Below, piece after piece: positions 46,480-57,045 of a stretch of 64,000 nt of DNA. This stretch comes from Hirundichthys speculiger. Taxonomy: Eukaryota; Chordata; Actinopteri; Beloniformes; Exocoetidae. Under the pieces are notes generated by a model. It was not told where the DNA came from. It saw only the letters and a list, made by a program, of their open reading frames with translations, and ran no database searches. Within the stretch, counting starts at the first letter, position 1. Each line of letters starts with the position of its first letter. The position numbers and the translations under genes are program-made. The stretch is taken from positions 32,110 through 96,109 of the forward strand of contig JAGFBZ010000705.1 of assembly GCA_018398805.1 (NCBI GenBank), read 5' to 3'.

Positions 46480-48016
46480 TAGGGCTGGGCAAGTTAAGGT
46501 GTTATTATCGCATTAACTCATTAATTTATTAACACCAACATTTATTTTATCGCGCGTTAACGCATGTTGCTCACATGCTTTTGTTGTGAAAAGTCTGTTT
46601 CTGGCAATTTGCAGGTAAACATGCGAAAAAGCTAAAACAGACATGGAGAACAATAAAAGTCCGTGAACTTGACAGTTTGGGTAGCAACTCAGGTAGCAAT
46701 ATTAACAATTCTGTCTGAAAACAAAAATTCTGGACTGTAACAAAACTTTCTCTGTCATGGCCTGGAGCGGCCATGATCGTTTTTCTGTTTTGCTGTATAT
46801 TCTGTGTGTTGTCAAGTTGGCGTCTCTCCATGTCTCTAGTGCTTCCTGTTTTACTTTGAAGGTCTGTCTTGTCTCCGTTGTTTTCAGTTTTGCTTCCTTC
46901 CCTTTGTCAAGCCTGATTGTTCACACCTGCCTCTCGTTTGTTCCTGTGTGTATATAAGTCCTGTCACTCCCTTTCAGTTTGCTGTCCATTGTCGTCTTTA
47001 TACCATGTTTGCCTTGTCCACGTGCTCACCGGTTGCCATGGAATTGAGTTAAGTTTGTATTTTGAATTATTTGAAGTTTTGGATTACTGGATTTTGTATT
47101 TTTGTTTTTTGTAAAATAAATACCTTTTTGTGTTTTTGAACCTCCTGCATTTGGGTCCTCCTTCCACACCTCCTTGTGACATTCTCGTCATTCCTCCATG
47201 TTCCATCAGATCTGCTCCATGTGTTCACTGTCCTGCTGTTCTCTAGCTGGTTACTGCAGTGTGGCTCCATCTAGTGGCACAGATGTGTAATGACAACAGA
47301 AAGTCCAGTCCTCGATTATAAAACAAATTCAGTCCTGTGGCCTGTTTTTTTATTTTGTATTTTTGATCTAAGTCTAAAATTAAAATATAAAATAAACAGG
47401 CATTTTTTTCGTTTTTTGTGTTAGATTAAAAAATGAAAAACGTAATAAAATGTCACCTTTTAATTTTTTTTTAATCTTTGATTGATACACGGATTGATAA
47501 AGTTACTGAACTTTCACATGGACATTTTCATTTTAAAGTTCTCCCAGACGGAGGATTCGACAGAAACAAGGTTATTTGTAACAACTGACAAGTTGAACTC
47601 CCCGTTAAAAGTTTCTGCTGTTACCTCAGAAATTACCTGTTTTATTGTTCTGATTGTGCTGAGACACAATCATTTTTGTTGGATTTTGTTTGTAAACTTT
47701 TTTTTATTTTTTTATAAAAACAGGATGACATTAATGTCCTGGCAGTGGCAATAAGCTTTATTTTATTTACATTTTTTTTAAGATGAGATTTACACTAAAT
47801 ATGTGTTACTGACAAGTGCTGATGTTAAAAGTGTTTGAACAACAAATGTTATGACACTTTAGTTCATATGGCAGCAGAACATTTAAATAAAAGTGCATTT
47901 TACACTACTTTTGAATTCATTATTTGATTTTGTGTATACAATGCGATTAATCGTGATTAATTAGGGAAATCATGCGATTAATTGAGATTAAAAATTTTAA
48001 TTGTTGCCCAGCCCTA
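46480..48016 (+). mobile_element. hAT-like element F, copy 1, split by a solo LTR
   Basis: The ends are tagggctgggcaagttaagg and aattttaattgttgcccagccc then ta, which pair as inverted repeats. Flanking 8-mers are caaaaaaa (46472-46479) and caaaaaat (48017-48024), a near-match as expected for hAT. A solo LTR of 429 bp sits inside at 46753-47181, leaving about 1.1 kb of element. A frame at 47482-47754 (KLLNFHMDIFILKFSQTED) recurs in copy 2. On the opposite strand the same bases read SVESSVWENFKM, which could be the start of a BED finger. Confidence 0.75.
46753..47181 (+). mobile_element. Solo LTR (Gypsy-like), copy 2, 5-bp target duplication
   Basis: It begins TGTCATGG and ends TTGTGACA, with ttctc directly outside on both sides (46748-46752 and 47182-47186). 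It shares tcctgttttactttgaa, cacctgcctctc, a TATA-like gtatataagtcctgtcact, an ataaa signal and gcatttgggtcctcc with the LTR at 14268-14717. There is no internal region, so this is a solo LTR. It lies inside hAT-like element F and is therefore younger than that copy. Confidence 0.88.
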
Positions 48017-48024
48017 CAAAAAAT

Positions 48025-48595
48025 TAATGAAATGTAGAACAACCTGAGTTCAGACAGTTTAGTCAACCTGTGCAGCAGTAAATATCTATGATAAATGATC
48101 GTTATTATACCTAATAACTGGGAGTGATGGGAAACCGCTTGATCCCTGTTCTGATCCTCCGACTGAGAGACGACGTGGGATTTTCCTTAGCGAGGTTGTG
48201 ATCGGTTCGAAGGCAGAAACGGGTGCTGTTTTTGTTCTTTTAAGTCGACTGGTGTCTTTAGTGAGTGTGATGTGAATGAATCATGTAGAGGGGTGAACGT
48301 CAACACGATGTTTTCCTCAAGCTGCCTGATGTAGCTCACAGCCGTTGGTGAATTTATTCCTCAGGGGTGTTGGGGTTTTTTCAGCGCCGTTAGCCTGCTT
48401 TTCTGTCAACAGCATCATTGAAAACGAAGCTTCATGAAACATCACGGAGAGGCAGAGTCTGGGAAACCCACCCGTTTAACTTCAGCCTGAAAAGAAATGT
48501 GTCTCAGGCTCGGTGGTTGGCAGCTCTCTCAAAACGCTTTTTCACTTTTATTATCAGTAATTTCACAAGGTTGTGTCACAACAACCTCAATGGAT
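48025..48595. other. Unassigned sequence
   Basis: No gene or named repeat is recognised. A 104-codon plus frame at 48418-48732 has no domain. Confidence 0.35.
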
Positions 48596-48599
48596 CTTT

Positions 48600-49310
48600 T
48601 TTTTCCTTTTTTTTCAGAAACGTACAGTATTCATCGTGGCTCCACTGGTCATCATCGCCTGCTCCCAGCGTGCCCAATCAGCGAGTCAACACCACCACCC
48701 CCTCATCCAGAGGTTTATCAGGCCTGCTCTGAGTACTTCTACATCTGGTTTCCTGGAGGCCTCTTTTGCAGGACTGTTCCCACGTCAACGACCCGACCCC
48801 TGAAGAACTACACCATCCAGCTCCATATCCTCTTTCAGCACATTCACAAATCTCCTCTTTGGTTTTTCCCTTTTCCTCCTGGATATCAGCTCCATCTCCA
48901 CATCCCTACCATCGTCTTCACTGTCCCTCCTGTTTGCATGTCCAAACCATCTTCATCCAGCCTCTCCTACCTATATCCAACACGTCTAACCCTGGCTGTT
49001 CCTCTGATCTGCTCGTTTTTATCCTCTCCTACTCTTAACATCTTCATCTCCAGCTGTGCTCCTCATCTCTTGATCAGAACTGGTGTCTGTCAGCCTCACT
49101 ACTGCCCTGTAGACCTTTCCCTTTACTGTCGTTACTACTCTTCTATCATGTCAGACACTCATCTTCATCCTGCCCTCACTATCTTCTTCACCTGTTTTCC
49201 ACATTTTCCACTGCTCTGGATAGTATTTAAACTCCTGCGCGTTCTTCACCTCCGCTCTTTGTATCATCACAGTTCCACCTTGTTCATGAACACATTTATT
49301 CTGTTTTGAT
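48600..49310 (-). pseudogene. RTE-like LINE C-terminal remnant
   Basis: On the minus strand, frames give EMKMLRVG..KNEQIRGTARV (about 49000-49055), then a degraded WFGH-like region. ELISRRKREKPKRRFVNVLK and EDMELDGVV (about 48790-48895) follow. This is the last part of fish RTE-type LINE ORFs, where R..GRPK.RF.D...EDM is typical. Several stops and frameshifts are present. The 270-codon plus frame over the same bases is the antisense shadow of this remnant. Confidence 0.72.
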
Positions 49311-49454
49311 GCGACTGACCTTCAGTCTCTCACACGTGTCTCCACCTGTCTATTAAAGCGCAGTGTATGATCGGGTGTCTAGTAAAATTAAACCAGTTTG
49401 GCCTTCATAACCAACCTGGTTCTGTTCCCAGAAGTCACAATGGTAACAGATAGG

Positions 49455-50250
49455 AACTTTCAGCTCCTAACGGCCGATACCGATAACCGGTAACCGGTAA
49501 CACACACATATACCTAAGATCATTACATCAATACTATGAACAAAATCAAAAATAGTTTTAACTTTTTAAATGAACAGATATTTATTTTTTCCAATGAAAA
49601 TCTATTGGCAAGCCTCTCAAACATTTTCTTAAAGCTATCAAACAAACCTATTTGATATCTCACATCAACTTAAATAAGGTTCATTACTGACTGATATAAA
49701 AAAAAAAAATAAAGGCTCCTTGAATTGATAGAAATACATGCATCAGAATTACAAACTGAAAAAGATTAACATTTAAAGGATTTTGGCTTGTGGTTCCATT
49801 TAAATTAATACCTTTAATTTAAGTAAATGAGGTTCAGTAGTTTTTATTTTTTAATCTCATGGAGGCTTTAGATGAGAGGAATGAGGGAGAGGAGAGGGGA
49901 GACTCCTGCTGGATTGCGCACGTTAGCATTAGCTTCCGTTAGCTCACGTTAGCGCAATTTCAAAACTCCATGGAAGCGATTGTTATGTTGTAGGTGGCTG
50001 ATCAGGTTTTACGTATTAAAGCTTGTGCTTCCCTCCTCGTAGAATTCACTCGGAGGATTCGTCACAAATAACCACCAAACTATCTTCTTCTGAAACTTTA
50101 ACGAAGTTCCACGCCGCCATGTTTGTTGTGATCAGTACGCTGCGCTGCAGGCTGCATTCAAGGTGTAACGTAAATTCCCACGTTTCCTCGTTTGCTAGTC
50201 GTTATTTCAGCCTTTTCTATTTTTTTCTTTTTTTATGTGTAACATGAGGG
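49455..50250 (-). mobile_element. hAT-like repeat, copy 3
   Basis: In reverse complement this matches copies 1 and 2: tatcggccgttaggagctga (about 49468-49490), the long A/T middle section, the gctaacgtgagctaac block (about 49935-49955) and the finger remnant aacctgatcagccacctac (about 49992-50010). The outermost tagggatgcac end has been lost. It continues to about 50240, where tatgtgtaacatg matches the left part of copy 2. Confidence 0.65.
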
Positions 50251-51280
50251 AGAATACTGTGAGTATCAATTCAAGTCAGCAACTACCAAAATTATGACCA
50301 AGTTAACAAGTTGTTTTCTGGCATGAGGGGGTATTCTTGATTTTCCTTATTGAGTAATCGTTTTTCTGATTATGCCGACGTTACTTGAACATAACATTCA
50401 CTGCCGGTCATTCAAGGCTCAGAGGGAGCGAGGCACTGCTGTGTTGACAAAAATATATATGTTATCAGGGGCTATTCGCCAGATATCGGACTTATCGGGA
50501 TGATGTCATAATTTCCTGTTATCGGCCCGATAGTTATCATAACAGACTCCGGGTGTAAGTTACCTCGGTTTCTGAAGGCGGCTCAAGTTAACCCTTTTTC
50601 TCACTATCTGAAATGGAAAACCATCAGTTTCCCTCATTCCAGGTTCATCATGATCAGAGTTCCTATAAAATCACTTTTTGGAATAAAGACCCTGGAGAAT
50701 TAGCCTCACTCACCAAATGAAGGTACTGAACAAGAATTACCTTCATTTGCATTTAATCGTGTTAATGTTGTCAGTAGTCAGTTGATAAGTTGTTCTGGAA
50801 GGTAAACTTCCTCCCGTCAGAGCTGCACTAAAGGGCAGAGATCATAACAGGAAGTTGGGAATTCATTTAGACTTCTCTGTGGTGTTTTTTAAGCCTTGTT
50901 GACGTGATAACTTACTGCCTCCATCACAGTTTGCAATGGTTTCTTGTGCTCTTCATTATAATTAGAGAAATCCCTGTTATCTGTCAGGAAACAGAGACAT
51001 CTCATCCTTTTATCTCGTCCCCTCATCCTGGTAAACCTCAGCCAACAATGGGGTTCAGCTTTGGCTTTGCTAGAGCACAGCCAAAGGCTGGAAATGAGTG
51101 GCTGTGAAGAGATGGAGGAGGAAGAGTTTGTCATTTCTTGAGTTTTTATATGTGTGTGTGCACAATATGAGTGAGAAACTCACGTTTAACTTGAGGAGAG
51201 AAAAGAAAGCATGTGTTGGAACATGAATATCTTGTGAACACATTTGATTTATGCAGGCTGTGTGCAGCATTAAGCCTCCA
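50251..51280. other. Unassigned sequence
   Basis: Bases 50460-50545 contain tatcggacttatcggg and gttatcggcccgatagttat, a probable remnant of another hAT end. No gene recognised. Confidence 0.35.
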
Positions 51281-51283
51281 GTA

Positions 51284-52702
51284 CAGTGATCCCTCATTTT
51301 TCACGGTTAATGGGGACTGGCACCCCCCTGCAAATATCAAAATCCACGAACAGGAGCCGGAGCCCCCGAGCCAAAATAATGTGTTTAAAATATGTTTAAA
51401 ACCCCCCAAAAAGTAGTGAGGCACTGCAGCGAAACAAGACAAAGGCTCAACTGTGGTCTTTCTGTTACCTTCACAGCCTCTGGTCTCTGAACCGTAGTAA
51501 ACAAACCGCTGGTATTGTGCTATTTTTGGCTCGTAATTAGCGGCTAACACGCTAACAACAACAAAAGAAACAGTCCGGTTTTCTCTGCATGGAACGAGCA
51601 CTTTATTCTGGCACTGCAGGAACTTGTAACATCACACAGGTTGTATTGTTGGGCTCCTGTCGGTTAACAGAGAATGTAAATCTATACACGCTGGGCTGCT
51701 GTTGATGCTCACTACACTTTTCGTCTAACCCTGTTTTTGACGCTGGACGCTGAATGCTGGACGCTCCAGTTTGTGCCCGGTTTGTGGTGATCTGCGGTCG
51801 GATGTCGACATACTGTCGCATACATACTTGCGGCTGGTGGAGACCTGTTGCCACGGACATGGACGGTGTCGCTGGAGGCTGGTTCGGGAAAGCTAAGCTA
51901 AGTAGTCCTGAACTGCTATCCGCGGCGACCACCGCCACTGGATCCGGGCTGCAGCGTCACGGAGTCGGGACGGGAGCCCCCGACGTAGCAGCGGCAGCAT
52001 GCTGCCCCCGTCCAGCAGTCTGACCTGGCAGGGACCGTCTGGTGACCTGGTGGGGCCCAGCACCGCCGGGGGAGACGACAACGGCCTGGTCCGGTCCGCA
52101 TGATGAACCGGGCTCTGGGACGGTCTGCTCCGTCACTCGCTGGACTGAATGGAGCTCGGTCTTCCCAGAGGAGACGGTCTGGTTCATCGGTGTTTCCTCC
52201 TCTGACCTGGAGATATCTCACTTGTCATCATTATGGAGATATACTGGTTCTAACGGCTGTTAACTGTTTTAACGGCTGCTAACAGCTGTTATCTGGAGTT
52301 AGCACTTGGACCACGGGACCGGGCATGAAAAGGAGCGCTAGACACTAGTAGCTCCCGTAGTACACCAGATTTTTCCTGGTGTGCTGAAACTTGAATTTCC
52401 CCCTTGGGGGATTAATAAAGTATTTTTGAATTTGAATTTTCTTCTGTCGTCCCACAACACACACACTCCATTCCCCATAAGGCCACTCCATTACCCATAA
52501 GGCCACACCATTACCCATAAGGCCACCTTCTTCAAGGGGCCATGCTGGCTCACAACATTTCTGCACTGTGAGAGAATGCGCAAAACATCCTGTGATGTTT
52601 CCGCAATTTTTCTTGATTTGTTATTAAATAATCTTTTTCTGAAAAATCTGCGAATAACTAAAACCGCGGAACTTAGAAGCATGAATTGTCAAGGGATCAC
52701 TG
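51284..52702 (-). mobile_element. Tigger-like non-autonomous element B with internal LINE insertion
   Basis: The left end cagtgatccctcatttttca follows TA (51282-51283) and the right end is gtcaagggatcactg. Compared with element A (8712-9407) it is in reverse and closely similar on both flanks. The insertion lies between about 51737 and 52438. The 21-bp unit that occurs twice in A (ccattacccataaggccac in this strand) occurs three times here (about 52467-52526). A frame at 51377-51601 (minus) repeats the MLVPCRENRT protein start of element A. Confidence 0.8.
51737..52438 (+). mobile_element. LINE-derived insertion with GC-rich body
   Basis: The interval is absent from the sister element A, so it is an insertion. 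It ends with gaatttcccccttgggggat then taataaagtatttttgaa, the same 3' tail type as the L2-like LINE at 3015-3050. The GC-rich upstream 500 bp may be a 5' region of the same LINE joined directly to its tail. Open frames of 60-100 codons on both strands show no recognised protein. Confidence 0.6.
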
Positions 52703-53724
52703 TTTTCACCCAGACCTCCACATCGGCCATCCAGAATAACGGTGAACTGGTTTACCCCTCATTTCCCACAGAGGAACCATCTGATTGGAGATTTATGAGC
52801 AGCATGTTGTTTCTGAGCTGCACGATTTCATCATTATAGAGATCAATATTTATTAAAGCATTAGTGGTACGTTATTGTTACTCTTACAGCTGTGTGAGGC
52901 AGCTTTTTCCCTCTTTCACAGAAAGGGGCAGCCGCCACATGTTTCACCTGTTGGTTAAGCAACAATTGTTTAATAATTCAAAATTAGCCTTTACGGCCAA
53001 TAAATCCATCATGAGTTGGCTTTAACCACTTCGTTGAGTCAGGTGGAATGAATGAATTATAAATGATTATTCTAGTTTTCAGAAGCTGTATTGATTCAAG
53101 TATTTCTTGAAAACCTGGAAACGGTGTAAAAAGCCGCTAGTACAGTAAGTATGGCGGCTGAACCCGGAGATCGGACCTTTGACAAGCTCCCAGAACCTTT
53201 CCCTGCCCTGTCACACAGATAATGTGAGTTAATGATGGTTTATAAAGGTGTTAAAGTTATAATGTCTTGTTTGTGAGTTTCTGTGCAGGTTTGAGGCGAG
53301 TGTGAGGTTGAACATGACCTACAGAACCGCACTGGACGCATTAATGAGGGATACGCCAAGGTAAATTAAACCAAATAATCGGTCAGTCGTCTAAGGTCAT
53401 ATTGATGAAAGGCCTTTTCAGACAAGGGATATGAAACATTAATGGCTTCATCAATCTGTCAAAGCCGATGGCACGGTGTCATTCAAGCATAGGTCAATTT
53501 TTACGTTAATATCCCTCTCAATATCATTGACAAATAACCACACAGTGACTGAGAGAGAGGGGTGACACTACGCTCGCACTGTTCGCCTCTCATATGAGAT
53601 CAAAAGTGTTGAAAAATAGATGAGGCAACAGTTTTCATTGTGGCAAATCAAATTTGCCTATTATGAATATTGTTCTTGTGTAACACAGCAGTGGTGGATT
53701 AAAACAGCTGAATGTATATGTTTT
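52703..53724. other. Low-repeat island with a possible exon
   Basis: Few repeats are seen here. Bases 52980-53050 and 53390-53560 are non-repetitive and may be conserved. The candidate exon at 53151-53360 is listed separately. Confidence 0.35.
53151..53360 (+). other. Candidate small exon pair (start codon and one internal exon)
   Basis: An ATG in the vertebrate-like context agtATGGCGGC at 53151 opens MAAEPGDRTFDKLPEPFPAL before a TAA at 53220-53222, just ahead of a good donor (aat|gtgagt at 53224). Downstream, tttctgtgcag|gtttgagg (acceptor before 53289) and ccaag|gtaaat (donor at 53361) bound a 72-bp segment whose only open frame reads FEASVRLNMTYRTALDALMR. The stop before the first donor and the phase mismatch argue against a simple two-exon gene. 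It could be a decayed or alternative first exon. I do not recognise the protein. Confidence 0.25.
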
Positions 53725-54372
53725 AGATTAGATTAAATCTATATTATTCATCCCCCAAGGGAGGGGGGGAATTCAAAATCTCATCAGATCATCAATAACA
53801 CAAATAAATGTATATTAAAAAAAACACACACACACAACAATTGATAATAATTTAGACAGAATGAAAAAGTCTGATTGCTGCAGGAACAAAAGATCTCTCC
53901 GTCCTGCAGCAAAGAGAGAGGAGGAGATGGGAGCTGCTGCTCCTTTGATCCTCTACAGCAGCCATTCCCAAACTTCAGAATACCAAGGCCCAATTTGAAA
54001 TGTGAAAAATCTCTGCGGCCCACCGAAACCTTTAATCACAACTGTGATCAATGTACATGACTAGGAACCATGTTCTGACGTTAATGTAAGGGGTCAACAA
54101 ATAATGTGACACTTCTCATATTAAGTTAAGATGATGGTAGAATAACACTTAACTGGTTTGATTTGTTACTTCTTAATGTTTTTAAATCATGTATTTAATA
54201 TTTTACAGTAATTAAAAAAAATGGCCCACCTGCAGTCCCACGACGGCCCACCAGGGGGCCGCGGCCCACACTTTGGGAATCACTGCTCTAAGGAGTCATG
54301 AAGAGGATGGTCCAGGTTGTTCAGGACGGCCTCAACAGTCCTCAATGTGTTTCTCATTTTAAGTTTGGTCTG
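53725..54372 (-). pseudogene. L2/CR1-like LINE 3' end, split by a hAT MITE
   Basis: Read on the minus strand, LRTVEAVLNNLDHPLHDS (about 54300-54350) is followed, after the inserted MITE, by SSSHLLLSLCCRTE and RSFVPAAIRLFHSV with a stop near 53848. The 3' tail ttccccccctcccttggggg and ttaatctaatct lies at 53725-53770. The ..SFVPAAIRLFN.. block is the usual end of L2/CR1-type ORFs in fish. No active-site region remains. Confidence 0.75.
53959..54285. mobile_element. hAT-type MITE with near-perfect 8-bp duplication
   Basis: The ends are cagccattcccaaacttcag and ccacactttgggaatcactg, inverted repeats of hAT type. Flanking bases are ctctacag (53951-53958) and ctctaagg (54286-54293), six of eight matching. 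The interior contains the ggcccacc..cggcccac pairs typical of this family. The LINE remnant continues on both sides, so this is a later insertion. Non-coding. Confidence 0.78.
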
Positions 54373-54717
54373 TATCCTGGAAACACATTCATGTTTGTCA
54401 CATGGACTCTTCACCAGTATCTCCACTTCATCAGTTGGTCAAGAAGTTGACATTTCCAATGATGACTGATGGCAGAAAGGGCTTATATCTCCATTTCCTG
54501 GGCTTCACCTTTGCACCAACACAGCAGCCACAAACTCTTAATTTCAGCTGGAATAAGATGATCTACTCCAGATTTACTCTGTTTTAATGAAAGCTCTTCT
54601 CTTGAAAAAAGCTCTTCTCTTGAATCAACAGGAATATCCATCAGTAGTTGATTAAAAAAAACTGACAAAAACACCAAAAATAGTGCAAAATATGGACGAG
54701 CTGTAGAGACAAGCTTG

Positions 54718-54780
54718 CGGATTTTGATTGTCGCGGGGGGGCGCCGGTCCCCATTAACCGTGAAAACTAAGGGATCACTG
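54718..54780 (+). mobile_element. Tigger-like element end fragment
   Basis: The sequence gcgccggtccccattaaccg and then aactaagggatcactg, followed by TA, matches the right end of element A. Only the last 60 or so bases remain. A tandem duplication of agctcttctcttgaa lies just upstream at 54593-54625. Confidence 0.65.
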
Positions 54781-54781
54781 T

Positions 54782-55585
54782 AATGAAACAGGAACAAACA
54801 ATTTGCTAGAGAGTCAGAGTAACTGTCCATGGTACTCATCTGACAGTAGTTGGGCTCAGCTGAGCTGTCCATGGAACTGCGGTGCTGAACATCGTGCATA
54901 AAGGCACAATGCACAGCAGCAGCCTCTGAAAGGAAAAGTGTCTTAACGCCTGCATTTTCAAGACTCCAAATGAATGGTGAAATGAATGGTAAGAACGGTA
55001 CCACTGGCTTACCGCCTCTGAGGAGCACAACAGATTATACTGCTGGGAATGCCTGATTTGTGCAAGTGAACAACTTGGTGTTTGGAGTCACACAGGGTTT
55101 GTCAACTTGAGTTTTCCGACCAAGGCAGCTGAGCGACATTTTAAACATTTTATTTTTTCATCCCTTTTTTCCAACGTTTTTTTTTTGCTCCCTTACTTTC
55201 CTGCATCATCTTTATGTGGATGGGGATGATCTCCTGAAGGTATTGGTCGTTGAGTCCAAAGTCTGTTCCCTTTAACTGTTTTCCTTGCAGCTGAACCAAT
55301 TCCTCCTTTTTAAAAGGGGCTGGATTAGCACAAACGTTTGCTTCATGGATTCCTCCTGTGGGATTCTCTTCTTCGTGGAGACCTCACCAGATACATGGCT
55401 CTCTCAGTCGCTGTAACACGAATGGGGAATCCCAGTGCCTTCAGATATCCGGCCTGTTTAAAATTTGTCAATCTCTTGGTGAAACAAGCATCCTTGAGTT
55501 GTTCACAGATGATGATCAAGCGCTGATTCCCGACTGTTGACTGCCTGTCGCTTTGCCACCAACCTGTTAGCGAGCTGTTAGCTGG
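54782..55585. other. Unassigned sequence
   Basis: No gene or named element recognised. Frames up to 90 codons show no family resemblance. Confidence 0.35.
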
Positions 55586-55930
55586 TTGCTCGTGCCTGAA
55601 ATCGTGTGGTCTCAAAGTGCCCTTAGAGACGGGTTGAGAGAGTCTGTAATCTGGGAGGGACTCAGGACTGAGTCACCGCTACTCCACACTGAGAGGAGCT
55701 GGCTGAGGTGGTTCAGGTATCTGGTTTGGATGCCCCCCGGGTGCCTCCCTTGGGAGGTGTTCTTGGCATGTTTAACTGGGGCGTCATAAAGAAAACCCTA
55801 TACCTGTTGGCTAGTCTGGAAACGTCTTGTTACCGTGCTGGAAGACCTGGAGGAGAGGGCAGTGCAGAGGGAGGTCTTGACACTCTGCTTAGTCTGATCC
55901 AAATCATAATAAGTGGAAGATGGACAGATG
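55586..55930 (+). pseudogene. Fish LINE ORF C-terminal fragment (GC-rich family)
   Basis: The frame reads GLRTESPLLHTERSWLRWFR then MPPGCLPWEVFLACLTG. It corresponds to the conserved RWFGHL.RMPPGRLPGEVF region near the end of a very common fish LINE ORF. After a frameshift near 55775, ETSCYRAGRPGGEGS and DTLLSLIQIIISGRW correspond to the closing ERL..EEL..LL..LPPRP..G. segment. Two antisense fragments of the same family lie at 56985-57045 and 62260-62530. The clade (RTE/Rex3-like) is my best guess. Confidence 0.72.
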
Positions 55931-56984
55931 GGAACAATGTGTTGTTGGAAGGTCCATTCATTATTAAGTTTAAAGCTTATTTATCGATAACGTGATATAA
56001 CACCATCAGATCTCATGTCCAGCAAAGCACAGCTAAAGCAGACTGCTTGGAGGATGTTTTTCTTGTTCACTTTAGTAACATCACTTTTCCCAATAATCCC
56101 AAGACTTTACATGAAGACCCACATTTTTTTAAATTGGAAATTTTTTGTTAAAATAAATAGATTTTAAAAACTACTGTCCCAAGGGAAGACTGGTCGTGTA
56201 GAATGTAGACATTCTGGTTAAAGTCCAGAACATGAACAGTTCCAGTTTATGTGTTGGTGAACTAAACAACAGTAAAAACTTAACTAAACAATAAAATCTA
56301 ATCAGTGACCCAAGGTTTTTTAAACTATTTTATGAACAGATTAATCGGTTGATAAAAGGGGAGTTTCTGAAACGACCAGGATGCTGTTAGAACAGCAGAA
56401 ACAAAACATTTAACAGCTTTTTGCTCTAATAATTTAATCAGGTCTTGTGTTTTAGCATTGTAATGACCTTCAATCAGTCCTCCTGCGATACTTGTATCCT
56501 GAGATTTCTGGCAAAAAAAAAAAAAAAGTCTTGATAAGATGGTGTAACAGGTCTGATATCATTCCTGCCTATGAACTCCAAACATTTCTTGTCAATTGGT
56601 AACATTTTTTTTATGACTTTGAGCATATTTCCTTTTCTGTTTTTGAAGCCCTGTTCCTTGAAATTATTCCCATCTTTCTTGTCAAAGAGATTTTTGATAC
56701 TGTTAGACTTGGGGTGCTGTCCATCATTACTTTGCTGGAGTTGTTCCATCAGATTTCAAACATGATATAAAGCAACCATTTAACCAAAAAAACAAACAAA
56801 CAAGCAAATAAAACCCCCAAAACTTTAAAGCAGAACAAATTACTTTTTATTTGTATTAAAATATCAGTTTCAGTTGATGGAATATTTGCTTACTTTTACT
56901 AAACATCCTCGCTGCAGCCATCTGCCATCCCTGCTATCAACAAAAACCATCCATCCATCCATCCACTCAACATGGGGCACCATG
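55931..56984. other. Unassigned sequence
   Basis: No gene recognised. A minus frame at 56474-56749 (91 codons, lysine-rich) has no domain. A (catc)n tract lies at 56948-56966. Confidence 0.35.
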
Positions 56985-57045
56985 TTGAGCTAAGAGGTCC
57001 AGACGTCTTTCCCCTCAGCCACCTCCTCGAGTTCCCAATCCAGCC
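56985..57045 (-). mobile_element. Short antisense LINE fragment
   Basis: On the minus strand ELEEVAEGKDVWTS corresponds to the ELEEVAGEREVWAS segment of the LINE family at 55586. About 60 bp only. Confidence 0.5.

Noticed and set aside
48497..49309. A 270-codon plus-strand open frame, the longest in the window
   Set aside because: It lies antisense to an RTE-like LINE remnant, is proline- and serine-rich through pyrimidine bias, and has no recognisable domain.
55343..55615. A 90-codon minus frame before the LINE fragment
   Set aside because: No family match and no conserved residues. It is likely chance.
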